From contig CM037585.1 of NCBI GenBank assembly GCA_021018995.1, positions 86,528,646 to 86,592,645 on the forward strand: a stretch of DNA of 64,000 nucleotides, written 5' to 3'. Made by a program: the position numbers and the translations under genes. Within the stretch, counting starts at the first letter, position 1. Every line of letters begins with the position of its first letter. This DNA is from Chloranthus sessilifolius (taxonomy: Eukaryota; Streptophyta; Magnoliopsida; Chloranthales; Chloranthaceae). Under the pieces are notes generated by a model that was given only the letters and a program-made list of their open reading frames with translations, was not told the origin of the DNA and searched no databases. Shown one piece after another: positions 1 to 9,910 of this stretch.

Positions 1-316
1 AAATGTTCTATGTGAATTGCGCGAGAGCTTCCCAAATCTCAATTTGGAATGCGCGAGGGCTTAGTACCAAACAGGGGCAATACAGGTAGTGCAGCATACT
101 CATAAATATTCAAAAAATATGCATTCAATTCGAAAATCAGAAGAAGAAGAAGAAATCATACCAATCCCACATAAACTCTATCAAGCTCAACATATTCGAA
201 CTCCACATAAACACTACAATTTCCTAAAAATTATTGAAGAAACAAAAGTAGTATAGTACAACATGGACAAAACTGTGGGTCAGGTAGATGTAGGGTCCCA
301 TGAAAATGAATAGTGT
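1..316 (-). other. Post-integrase spacer of element 1
   Basis: No coding potential seen. It lies downstream of integrase in element orientation, where Athila elements carry a spacer before ORF3. Two GCGCGAG copies (19-25 and 51-57) match the motif that is clustered in this element's own LTR (8003-8550), so the window probably opens inside an internal copy of that cluster. The rest is A-rich, with GAA runs near 140-155. Confidence 0.6.
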
Positions 317-1690
317 TCAAAGGGTCAGTAGGTTTTCGATACAAGGTTTAAGCCTCTGTCCATTCACTTTGAAGGTCCTCCCAGATTTGGGATCCTTGAC
401 TTCCACAGCACTAGATGGGAAAACATTTAGTACAACATAGGGACCTTCCCATCTAGATTTTAATTTGCTAGGACAAAATTTTAGTTTGGAGTTGAACAAC
501 CAAACCTTACCACTAGTTATGAGGCTTTTTCCTCAGCAAGCCCTTGTCAAAGAAAGCTCTAGATCGTTCCTTGTAGATCCTGGCATTGGTGTAAGCATCC
601 ATCCTCAGCTCATCCAATTCAGTCAGCTGCAATGACCTGTGATGACCAGCAGAAGTTAGGTTTATATTTAAATTCTTAATGGCCCAATAGGCCTTGTGTT
701 TTAACTCTACTGGGAGATGGCAAGCCTTGCCATAGACCAGTCTGAATGGGGACATTCCAATGGGGGTCTTATAGGCAGTCCTATAAGCCCACAGTGCATC
801 GTTCAATTTATCGGCCCAATCTCTCCTGTCAGTCCTTACTGTTTTCTCAAGGATGTGCTTGATCTCCCTATTAGAAATTTTGACTTGCCTACTTGTCTGT
901 GGGTGGTAGGGAGTAGCAATCCTATGGGTCACAAAATATTTCTTGAGCAAGCTCTCAAAATTTCTGTTGCAGAAATGGCTACCCCCATCACTGATAATAG
1001 CTCTAGAGGTTCCAAATCTGGAAAAAATGTGCTGCCTTACAAATTTGAGGACCACCTGGTTGTCATTGGATCTTGTGGCAATGACTTTTACCCATTTGGA
1101 AACATAGTCCACTGCCACTAAGATGAACTGATAACCATTAGGAGGAAAGGGGCCCATGAAGTCTATACCCCATACATCAAACAATTCTACAACAAGGATG
1201 GGCTGCAAAGGCATTGAATTTCTTTTGGACAGCCCTCCTAATTTTTGACATCTCTCACATGCCTTGCAGTGTGTATATGCATCTTTGAATAAAGAAGGCC
1301 AGTAAAACCCACACTGCAGGACCTTATCAACTGTTTTTCTCCCACTAAAGTGGCCTCCACAGGCATTTTCATGGCACATGGCCAGAATACTGGGGACATC
1401 ACTTTCGGGAACACATCTTCGGATGATTTGGTCTACACAGTACTTGTATAGGCAAGGTTCCTCCCAGAAAAAATATTTGACCTTTGAGAAAAATAGGTCT
1501 TTGTCCATTTTGGTCCAGTGGGCAGGAATCTTTCCTATAACTAGATAATTAACAATGTGTGCAAACCAAGGGACCAAGGATTGGATGGCAAATAATTGCT
1601 CATCCGGGAAGGCATCATTTGTAGGACCATCAAGGCATTTCTCCAAGACAATTCTGGACAAGTGGTCAGCCACCACATTCTCCACCTTGT
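317..1690 (-). pseudogene. Integrase of element 1 (frameshifted)
   Basis: Integrase joins retrotransposon cDNA to chromosomal DNA in the nucleus. Visible in order: an HHCC zinc-binding region (H-N-A-C-G-G-H, then CKACERC); the first catalytic Asp in [11 protein letters not shown]; the second in IISDGGSHF; the catalytic Glu in [11 protein letters not shown]; then the GPY-type C-terminal wording WEGPYVV. The main frame spans 513-1685. The last 60 residues (317-499) are in another frame, so an indel lies near 505. The join to RNase H near 1680 is also frameshifted. Catalytic residues are intact and damage is confined to the two joins. The end matches the uninterrupted copy of the same region in element 2 (8751-9218). 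Confidence 0.92.
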
Positions 1691-4294
1691 GTCCTTGATT
1701 TCGATGTCAAAATCCTGCAGCAGGAGTATCCATCTAATCAGCCTAGGCTTAGCATCTCTTTTGGACAATAGGTACTTCAATGCTGAATGGTCAGTGAAGA
1801 TTACAGTTTTAGATCCTAGTAGATAAGCTCTAAATTTGTCAACAACATAAACCACTGCCAGAAGCTCTTTCTCAGTTGTGGTATAGTTCAACTGAGCTTC
1901 AGCAAGTGATTTGCTGACATAAGCAATGACCACAGGTAGTTTATCCTTTCTTTGGCCCAAAACAGCACCTATTGCCAAGTCTGATGCATCACACATCCGC
2001 TCAGAAGGCAGGGTATAGTCTGGTGTTTGGAGTACAGGGGTAGAGGTGAGGCATATTTTTAATGTTTCAAAAGCCTTAAGACATTCAGCAGAAAAGTCAA
2101 AGGGCACATCCTGGCAGAGCAGGTGGCACAATGGCTTAGCAATTTTGCTGAGGTCCTTAATGAACCTCCTGTAAAATCCTGCATGCCCAAGGAAAGAACT
2201 GATTTGTTTGACTATTTTTGGAGGGGGCAAATCGGCAATGAGGTCAACTTTGGCCTTGTCTACCTCAAGCCCTTCTTTTGAGATTACATGGCCCAACATA
2301 ATGCCTTATGTTACCATGAAGTGGCTCTTTTCCCAGCTTAAGACCAGATTGGTCTCCTCACATCTTTGCAAAACTAGGCTGAGGTGTTGTAGACACTGGC
2401 CAGAACTGTCCCCATAGACAGAAAAATCATCCATAAAAATCTCCAAAAAATTATCAATCATATAAGAGAATATGGCATACATACACCTCTGAAAAGTGGC
2501 TGGTGCATTACAAAGCCCAAAAGGCATCCTTCTATAAGCAAAGGTGCCAAAAGGACATGTAAAGGTGGTTTTCTCTTGGTCTTGAGGATGCACAGGGATT
2601 TGGTTGTACCCTGAGTACCCATCAAGAAAACAGTAAGAAGCTTTTCCAGCCAATTTGTTCAAAATTTGATCAATGAAGGGGAGAGGGAAATGGTCCTTTC
2701 TGGTCATAGAGTTGAGCTTCCTATAATCAATGGACACTCTCCAGCCAGTGGTCTCCCTGGCTGGTCTCAACTCTCCAGTTTCAGTTTTAATCACTGTTAT
2801 GCCAGATTTCTTGGGCACCACTTGGATAGGTGCCACCCAGTTAGAATCAGAGATGGGGTAAATCACCCCTGGATCTAGCAATTTGATGATCTCCTTGAGG
2901 ACCACTTCCTGCATGTGAGGATTTAACTTCTGCATTTCCCTGGAGGGTAGTGCTCCCTCCTCAAGATGAATCCTGTGCATGCAGATTGATGCATCTATTC
3001 CTCCCAGATCGGCAATGGTCCAACCAATTGCCTTCTTGTGCTTCCTCAAAACTGTTAGTAATCCCTCTTCCTGCTCACTGGTAAGAGAGGAAGAGATAAT
3101 CACAAGAAGCTCATCACCTTTCTCAAGGAAGGCATATTTTAATGTTTCTGGAAGCTTCTTGAGTTCCAGATCGGGGGCTTGTAGGGTGGATGGCAAAATT
3201 GGTGCATTGGAGGTTGGAGGAAGAGGCAGCAATGTAGGTTTCCAACTGGAATGCTGCACTGAGCCCACAGAAGACTTCAATGTGGTCATGTCTTTTGGTA
3301 TCACATCTAGGTTCTCTTCCTCCACCATGTCCCAAATTTTAACTAATTTCCTGGCAATGTTGCCCCACTCCAGCAGAGTGGGCAATTCTTCTTCTACAAT
3401 TTTCTCTAGTACATCCACTGCAAAGCTCTCCTCATTGTCCATCTGAGGGTACTTTGCACTGTTGTACACATTCAGCTCAACTTTCATATGTCCGAAAGTT
3501 ACCTCCATTACTCCAAACCTGCACTGAATGCATGCATTAGCAGTGGCCAAGAAAGGCCTGCCTAATATAACAGGTATGAGATTTGGGCTATTGCTGCATC
3601 CCATATCCAAAACTAAGAAGTCAGCAGGGTAGAAAAACTTATCCACCCCCACTAAGACATCCTCAACCATTCCCAGAGGTCTCCTCTCAGACCTATCAGC
3701 CATCATTAGCACAATGGGGGTAGCTTTCAGCTCCCCCAAACCTAGCTGCAGATATACACTGTATGGAAACAGGTTAACACTGGCTCCAAGGTCTAAAAGG
3801 GCTTTTCCAATTTTATGGTCTCCAATTACGCAGGGAATAGTGGGTATACCTAGATCTTGCAACTTCTCAGGCACTGATATGTTAAATACAGAATTCACTG
3901 TATCAGTTGCAAAGACTTTTTTGGACACATGACCTCTAGCTTTTCTCTCTTGGGTGCAGAGGTCTTTCAGGAAGTTTGCATAGGCTGGGACCTGTTTAAT
4001 TACCTCAAGCAGGGGCAAATTGATTTTCACTTGCCTGAAGGTCTCCATCATTTCCTCCATCTGGGCATTCCCTTTATCAAAAGGGACAGGGCTATCCAAA
4101 GCTTAAGGAAATGGCATCTGAGGTTCTGCTGGTTCCTTAGCTGCTAGCCCATGACTAAACTTCTGTTTCTTTCTTTTTTCATGTTTTTCTCCCTGCTGAG
4201 GCTCAACTACAGCCTCTTTATTTTTCTCTTCGCAGGTGGTGCAATTCTTGGCTTTGTGTTCCAACAACATCTCTATCCTGATCATTTGCATCAT
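1680..4294 (-). pseudogene. Protease, reverse transcriptase and RNase H of element 1
   Basis: This is the central pol region, making element cDNA in cytoplasmic particles. The retroviral-type aspartic protease motif is LLDLGASVNLFP near 3770-3800. RT has the YRKLNSMTRKDHFPLPFIDQ start, the MPFGLCNAPATFQRC block, and FMDDFSVYG holding the two adjacent catalytic Asp. RNase H follows, with VMCDAS-type wording read here as RMCDASDLAIGAVLGQ and TTTEKELLAVVY. Stops interrupt a single frame at about 4100 (after PQMPFP) and about 2303 (after SHFMVT). The first fits a CAA-to-TAA change. A further frameshift near 1680 separates integrase. Length is normal for the family, so decay is by small changes rather than deletion. 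Confidence 0.93.
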
Positions 4295-5905
4295 CTGTGG
4301 GAATGACCTCTGCTGGTTTGTTACCCACCTGGTTGTCTATCAGCCTGCCAGACCTTAGGGTAGTCACAGCATTGGTTCCTTCAAAACTTGAGGAAGCTTC
4401 TTCAATTAAAAATTGACCCTTGGGGTTAGCAACTGGCTGGCAGGGCAACCTCCCTTCATCTCTCCTAGCCAAGGTATTTGAAATTTGGTTTATTTGTTCT
4501 TCCATTTTCTGGAGGCTCTGACCATGAGAGTCCACAGTCTGAGCCAAGGATCCCAGGTTTTGCAATGAAGTCAAGACCTGGTCCTCAAAGGAAACATTTC
4601 TTAGTTGAGAGTGGAGTACAACCAACTGATTTTGTTGCTGATGGGGCTGCTGCTGGTGCTTGAAATTGGACCTAGGGGCATCTCCTTGGTTGAATTGCTG
4701 CTGTGGCCTTTGAGGTAAGGTCAACATCTGCTGAGGCTGCATGTAATTGTCTTGCCTCCACCTCAAATTTGGGTGGTCTCTCCATTGGTAACCAGCATTT
4801 TGGTGCTGGTATCCATATGGCTATCTGTTTTTGCCCCCAGATTGTTACTGGCCATAAGATTGAGCAGCAGCATGTTCCAAAACCAATTCAGGAAATTGCC
4901 TTGCAGATGGACATTCCTCCACTGTGTGCTGTGGGGACTGGCATATCAGACATGCCTCTGCCACATGAGCAACCCTTCTGGGTTGCATCACAGTCAGTAA
5001 TTTGTCAAACTTCATAGAGAGGTTTGCCATCTGCAGCTGCAGGTCATTGTTCCCAGACACCTCATAAACTTTTCCTCTTGATCCAGCAGCAGGCCCCACC
5101 TTTGACTCAGTTTCTTGACTAGTTCTTGCCAGGGATGGCTTTTGAAAAGCATTCTCACTAATAACCTCAAGAGGCATCGACTATATCTCTATTTTTCTCA
5201 TCAATCCCATTGTAGGAGCTTTGTACAAGAGGCATCGACCATATCTCTATTTTTCTCATCAATCCCATTGTAGAAGCTTTGTACAAGCTGCCACACTGGG
5301 ATCTTGTGGTGGGGGCATTGTTTGAGCATTTCTTTAAACCTATCCCAGGATTGGTTAAAATCCTCAGTTGGGGATTGAGCAAAAGCAAGAATCTCTTTCC
5401 TCAACTGGCTAGTTTTGGTCTCAGGGAAGAACTTGGTCAGGAACTTGGTCTGCAGGTCTTTCCATGAAGCAATGCTATTATTGGGAAGAGTGGTCAACCA
5501 GGTACTGGCCCTATCCTTCAGAGAGAAGGGAAAGAGTCTGAGCCTAGTAGCCTCAGGTCCCAAACCAGTGATATTAAAAGTGGTGCACAAGGCCAAGAAC
5601 TGGTCAATATGCTTGTACGGGTCCTCCTTGCTAAGCCCATGGAAAGAGGGCAGCAGCTGGATGATTGAAGTTTTTATTTCATAATTCCCTTGAACATCAG
5701 GGAATTGAATGCTAAAAGGGGAGTTATAGTCATCCGGAGCATTCAACTCCTTGAGAGTTCTGGGTTGTTCTTCACCCATATTTGCTGTCACAAATTCACT
5801 TGGGGGCTCTCCTGTGGTGTGCCTGTCTCTTCTAAGTCTCTTTCCCCTTTCTAACTCAGGGTTAAGAGGCTCTAAAGTAGGGCTGGGAGATCTCCTCCCT
5901 AGCAT
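4218..5905 (-). pseudogene. Gag of element 1, interrupted
   Basis: Gag forms the nucleocapsid particle. The Athila gag core is clear (FHGLSKEDPYKHIDQFL, RLRLFPFSLKDRASTWL, ACPHH-type wording QCPHHKIPVWQLVQSFYNG). A CCHC zinc knuckle follows (CLICQSPQHTVEEC, C-X2-C-X4-H-X4-C) near 4905-4950, then a Gln/Pro-rich linker and a short heptad-like stretch. Start chosen at 5905, the first Met before the recognisable core; it lies about 340 bp after the primer site. Damage: a 58-bp tandem duplication (5171-5286) shifts the frame, two stops lie in the Gln-rich linker near 4800-4845, and there is a frameshift at about 4220-4290 before protease. Confidence 0.92.
5171..5286. repeat. 58-bp tandem duplication inside gag
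   Basis: Bases 5171-5228 are repeated at 5229-5286 with two visible differences (ctat/ccat near the start, taggag/tagaag near the end). As 58 is not a multiple of 3, it shifts the gag frame and duplicates the peptide NGIDEKNRD in two frames. Confidence 0.95.
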
Positions 5906-6248
5906 AGAAGCACATCAACAGCAAGGAGAGCTTCTTGCAGGCACATTGCAAATGAATAACTTTACAATTAACAAATTTATCTAACTAATTTACAGCTATT
6001 CAAAGAATACATTTACAACTATCTTAGATACTACTAGAGAATTTTCCAAAAAGATAGACAGAGTTTTAAAAGTTAGAGAGTTTGCAAACAGAGGTAGCTA
6101 AGCTCCAATTGCAGTCCAACTGTCCTTCACTGCTGCTGTCTAGATCTGCAAAAAAAAAAATTCACAAATATATCAGCAGTATCAATTATTCTTAACTACC
6201 AAAGAATAATAAAACTACAAAAACTTAGGGTCTACTAAAAGATCAACG
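5906..6248 (-). other. 5' leader of element 1
   Basis: Untranslated leader between the primer binding site and gag, about 340 bp. It is AT-rich with a short A-run near 6150. No reading frame seen. Packaging signals may lie here, but none can be identified by eye. Confidence 0.6.
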
Positions 6249-6267
6249 ATCCCCGGCAGCGGCACCA
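6249..6267 (-). promoter_or_regulatory. Primer binding site, tRNA-Asp type (element 1)
   Basis: On minus the sequence reads TGGTGCCGCTGCCGGGGAT, close to the Athila primer site TGGCGCCGTTGCCGGGGA that pairs with the 3' end of tRNA-Asp. It differs at two positions. It sits 6 bp inside the LTR end at 6274, as expected for first-strand priming. Confidence 0.88.
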
Positions 6268-7760
6268 AAAACTTGTTGCTCCCCCAGCTATGCTTTCTTT
6301 GTTTGTTGGTGGTAAAAGTAATTTGAAAATCAAAGAAAGAGTAAAACAGGGGATGGAATCAGCACAACTGAGAAGTCCTGGACCTGTAAGATACAGGGTC
6401 CATTGTGGCAAGTTTTGATAAGTAAGAGTTTGTCCCACAGGGAAAGGTGATCTACAGCTCCAAGGGAGCCATCTCTAGTAGTCCCTCCAGATCTGACTAC
6501 AGATCTGGTAGTCCTAAAAGGAGGGGAGTTTAAGGTCACTTATTCTAGGTATTCTAAGGTAACCTAATGTCTAAACTACAGAAAGGGTTGAGAGGATGGA
6601 TGGAGTGTGGAAAATAAATATAAAAGGGTGAGAAGTATGTTATTGAGCCTAGATCAGAGGAGCTTTGTAACTCAGATTCAGATCTGATGTTATAGAAATC
6701 CTGTCCAATGGCTACGTTATCACCATTGAGGAGAAAGGATCCAACCCATCTCTCTGCCATGATTCAATCCCTTAAGGTTATAACCTGTCCACTCAAATGG
6801 TCACAGACTATCCCATAGGGGAACCACAATCCTGGGATGGGTCAAAGTAAGTTAATCATTGTAGGCACTATTTCATCCAGGGTACCAGCTCAAGAATCCA
6901 TAGGGAACCTCAACCTCTAAAGCTCTATGTGTGGGGCTAAGGCTGTATAGGACCATGATAGCCCAGACACATAGAACCAACAAGAGATTGAGTACAACCT
7001 TCGATCTAGCTGTCCATTGCTTGAGTGAGGCTACAATGGTCCAGTGACAACCCTACAATCTCTATAACTAGATCAGATCTAACATCTGATAGCGGATCTA
7101 TACAAATATAGGGGAGTCTGCCTCTGTACAATCTCCCACCAGGCTAATACAAGCTCAGGTGTAAAGAAGAAAGATCCATCTTGGATCGGTGGATTAGAAT
7201 CACCCTAAGGCTATAGCCTGTCCACTTGAATGGTCACAGACTATCCCAGAGGCTATCCTCCTCACGGAGCCCAAGACAAAAAAAAAATATCGCGGCCACC
7301 ACCATGGCCACAAGGCTACCAGCTCAAGCTCCCATGGGGATTTCAGATCAAGTGGGTCCTGTAGTGGGGCTAAGGCTGTATGGGACCATGATAGCCCAGA
7401 TACACAGGTCACTTGGATCTGAGTGGCCCTTAGAATTAGTCCTCCATTGCTTTGAATCACAGCCAAAGCAATGGCGGATCATTAGACAACAGCCTTGCAC
7501 AGAGCATCTCACATTCAAACACAAATCCCATAATGTAAAAAAAATCCTATTACAGAACTTTCGTTAAACTAGTTCAAAATCCATACAAAGACATAGCCAG
7601 CAAGGGCTGGACTATGGAGAGAAGGAAAAAGAAAAAGAAAACTACTTACAGCTATAAAAAGAAAAGAAAAACGATCTCAGATCAAGTCTCCAAGAAATGA
7701 GATGTGTTCCCAGCTATTCCAGGATATTCCAAGATGTCTAAACCTAAGCTAAGTATGGGT

Positions 7761-7768
7761 CTATATAG
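7761..7768 (-). promoter_or_regulatory. Candidate TATA box of element 1 LTR
   Basis: CTATATAG about 980 bp into the LTR in element orientation, with the CpG motif cluster (8003-8550) upstream. The position separates a long U3 from a 1.5-kb R/U5. No transcription start can be read from sequence. Confidence 0.5.
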
Positions 7769-8002
7769 CAGTGGTGTGGCGGTGCATTAGGGTTAGGAAA
7801 CCCTAATTTTAGTGATGCCACATGGCCTAATAGTGATCCTTGGATGCCTCGGGGTGCGTGCATAGAAATTTAAGCATGGGAGTGCATGCCCTAATCGCTA
7901 AAAATTCCTAAAAAGTCCTCTACTGAAGTGATGGAAGTTGAAGTTCAGAGCTTCGCTAGGTAGCTATTATTTCCCAGACTTGTCGCGTGGTAGCTCTTGC
8001 TC

Positions 8003-8550
8003 TTCGCGAGGATGGTTTGACATTGAAGCTTCAACCGTTGCGAGGTTGGAGTTCAAGCAGTCGCGAGGTAGCTGCGCATTCGCTGGGTTGATCTTCGCGA
8101 GGATGGATTTGAATAGCGCGAGAACTGCGCGATCACTTTTCTTTAATGGACTTCACGAGTTACCTCGCGAGGCTTTAATGAGTTCTGAACTGCGCGAGGT
8201 TCCATGTCTTAATTGATCTTCGTGAGGATAGCTCTGCCTTCGTGAGGATGCTTTCTTCTCGAATGGTGTGAGAACTGCGCGAGGAGTTCTCTTCTGATAG
8301 TTGCATCCTGCGGCGATTGCGCGACAACAACGCGAGGAGTCTTCTGAAGCTCTCTCTCTCCTTAGCCGTTCTGAGTGAACTGTGCGAGGTTAAGAGAGGT
8401 CTACTTTGAACTGCGCGAGACTACGCGATGTGTTCTACTCTTGAGCTTCGCGAGAGCTGCGCGAGTTTGTGCTTCTGAAGCTCTTCAGTTACTCAACTGC
8501 GCGAGAAGTTGTTGTAAAGTCTTGGGAAGCTCAGTCGGACTGCGCGAGGC
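8003..8550. repeat. Cluster of CGCGA(G) motifs in U3 of element 1
   Basis: At least fifteen copies of CGCGA(G), many as GCGCGAG in the context 'gaactgcgcgag', within about 550 bp, with degenerate copies (tgcgag, cgtgag) between. The core CGCG is its own reverse complement. The density is far above the AT-rich surroundings. The same motif occurs at 19-57 in the post-pol spacer. Confidence 0.85.
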
Positions 8551-8750
8551 TCATTTCAGGTCTGGATTCAGGGTTCATCCTTCTGAGGGACTTCTGGTGC
8601 CAAAACAGGCTCCTTAGTAGGATTCCTGGCCTTATTTCACTGCTGATTATTACCTACATAAAATACTTAATAAGAACTTATTAGATGGCTAAGGGTCTAA
8701 TCAAAGGTTAAGTTAAGGGGTGAAAAGTGGTACTTTTCAGGTCTTAACAC

Positions 8751-9218
8751 CCATTCAGATTGGTCTATGGTAAAGCATGCCATTTACCAGTGGAGTTAGA
8801 ATATAAGGCCTTTTGGGCTATTAAAACCTTGAACATGGATCTTACTATTGTTGGTAATCACAGGAAATTGCAGCTTGCTGAGTTGGAGGAGCTGAGAATG
8901 GATGCATACACCAATGCAAGATCTTACAAAGAAAAAGTTAAGGCTTTCTATGATAAAAATCTGCTGAGAAAGGAGTTCATAGCTGGCTCCAAGGTATGGC
9001 TATTCAACTCAAAACTTAAGTTTTTTCCTGGAAAGCTGAGATCCAGATGGGAAGGGCGATATACTGTCATTCAAGCATCTCCTTCTGGGGTTGTTGAAAT
9101 TATGGACCCAAGTAATGGGAGAACCTTGAAAGTAAATGGTCAGAGGCTCAAACCATGCATTGAAAATACCCTGGAGCCTGTGCTGACCATCTACCATCAA
9201 GAGCCTCCAAAAATCTAA
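8751..9218 (+). pseudogene. Integrase C-terminus of element 2
   Basis: Open from the insertion junction to a natural stop at 9218, reading [19 protein letters not shown] first and ending in the chromatin-proximal GPY-type region ([25 protein letters not shown]). The N-terminal zinc finger and catalytic core are cut off by element 1. This half has no stops, unlike the matching 317-700 segment of element 1, which makes it a useful reference for locating the latter's frameshift. Confidence 0.93.
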
Positions 9219-9910
9219 TATTAAACAACTGTATCATATGTATATTACTTGTGTTTGTTTTGTAGTTTTTGCATAGTTTATTTCTCTCTATTTTTAGTCA
9301 TGTTTTACACTCAAATCGAGAAGTTTACAATATGTGAAAAATCAATTCGCAAAGAAAAAATTCATTTCGAAAAGTTTAATTTCCTTTTCGAAAAGGATCT
9401 GAACCTGTAACTAACTGCTCAAAAAGAATGATTTGCTTTTCGAATAGATGGTTTTGAAGCCTTTTGCTTTTCGAAAAGTTAGTTCTAAAGCCTTTTGCTT
9501 TTCGAATGGTACTGATGCCATTCTCCTTTGTAAAAAGGACTGTTTTGAACTTTTCGAAGACTTTAAAGATGCTTTGCAAAAACATTTTGAGCATATTTAA
9601 ACCCTTTCGAAGCAAGGGTTTCATATTCGAAAGCCTTCCTTGAGTGTCCTGTTTCACAGAAAACCCATTTTCCTTCCATCCCTACGTGCTTTTAGAGTTC
9701 AGATCTAATTTCCTTCATATTTGTTCCACTGATTAAAGCTTGAAGAGAGGGATCCTTTACTTCTAATTCTAGAGGATTTAACCAAGTGATCAAAGATTTC
9801 AAGCAAAACCCTAGATTTCGGTATTTTTCTTTACATATCCTCTGTTTGTGTTTTGCAAAGTTGATTTCTGTATCAGCATACATTGTGTGACATTAAAACA
9901 AGGTTTTTAA
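9219..9910 (+). promoter_or_regulatory. Post-pol spacer of element 2 with TTCGAA motif cluster
   Basis: Noncoding 690 bp between integrase and ORF3. Between 9365 and 9635 it holds about eight copies of TTCGAA, most as CTTTTCGAAAAG or one-base variants. The same motif is clustered in the 3' LTR of this element (14391-14545). Because it sits directly upstream of ORF3, it could be an internal promoter or regulatory region. That role is inferred from position. Confidence 0.65.

Larger units (their letters stand above)
1..8749 (-). mobile_element. Athila-type Ty3/gypsy element 1, 5' LTR and gag-pol
   Basis: Read on minus, the order is LTR (8749-6274), tRNA-Asp-like primer site, gag, protease, reverse transcriptase, RNase H, integrase, then a spacer running off the left edge. 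Integrase-last order is that of Ty3/gypsy. The Asp-type primer site and the RT wording (KDHFPLPFIDQ, MPFGLCNAPATF, FMDDFSVYG) are those of the Athila lineage. ORF3 and the 3' LTR must lie outside the window. It is inserted in the integrase of element 2: the sequence right after its LTR (8750 on) resumes an Athila integrase on the opposite strand. All major frames carry stops or frameshifts, so it is not autonomous as read. Confidence 0.93.
6274..8749 (-). repeat. 5' LTR of element 1 (2,476 bp)
   Basis: In element orientation it starts TGTTAAGACC at 8749 and ends GAGCAACA at 6274, so it has TG...CA ends and a TGTT/AACA inverted repeat. The start is shared with the other Athila LTRs here (a pyrimidine-rich block meaning 'ttttcacccc ttaac'). 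The right junction is exact: the next bases, CCCAT, begin the interrupted integrase of element 2 and are the expected 5-bp target duplication. It includes a repeated segment: about 6771-6850 and 7201-7260 share 'cctgtccact' and 'atggtcacagactatccca', also found in the solo LTR near 34920-34960. Confidence 0.9.
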
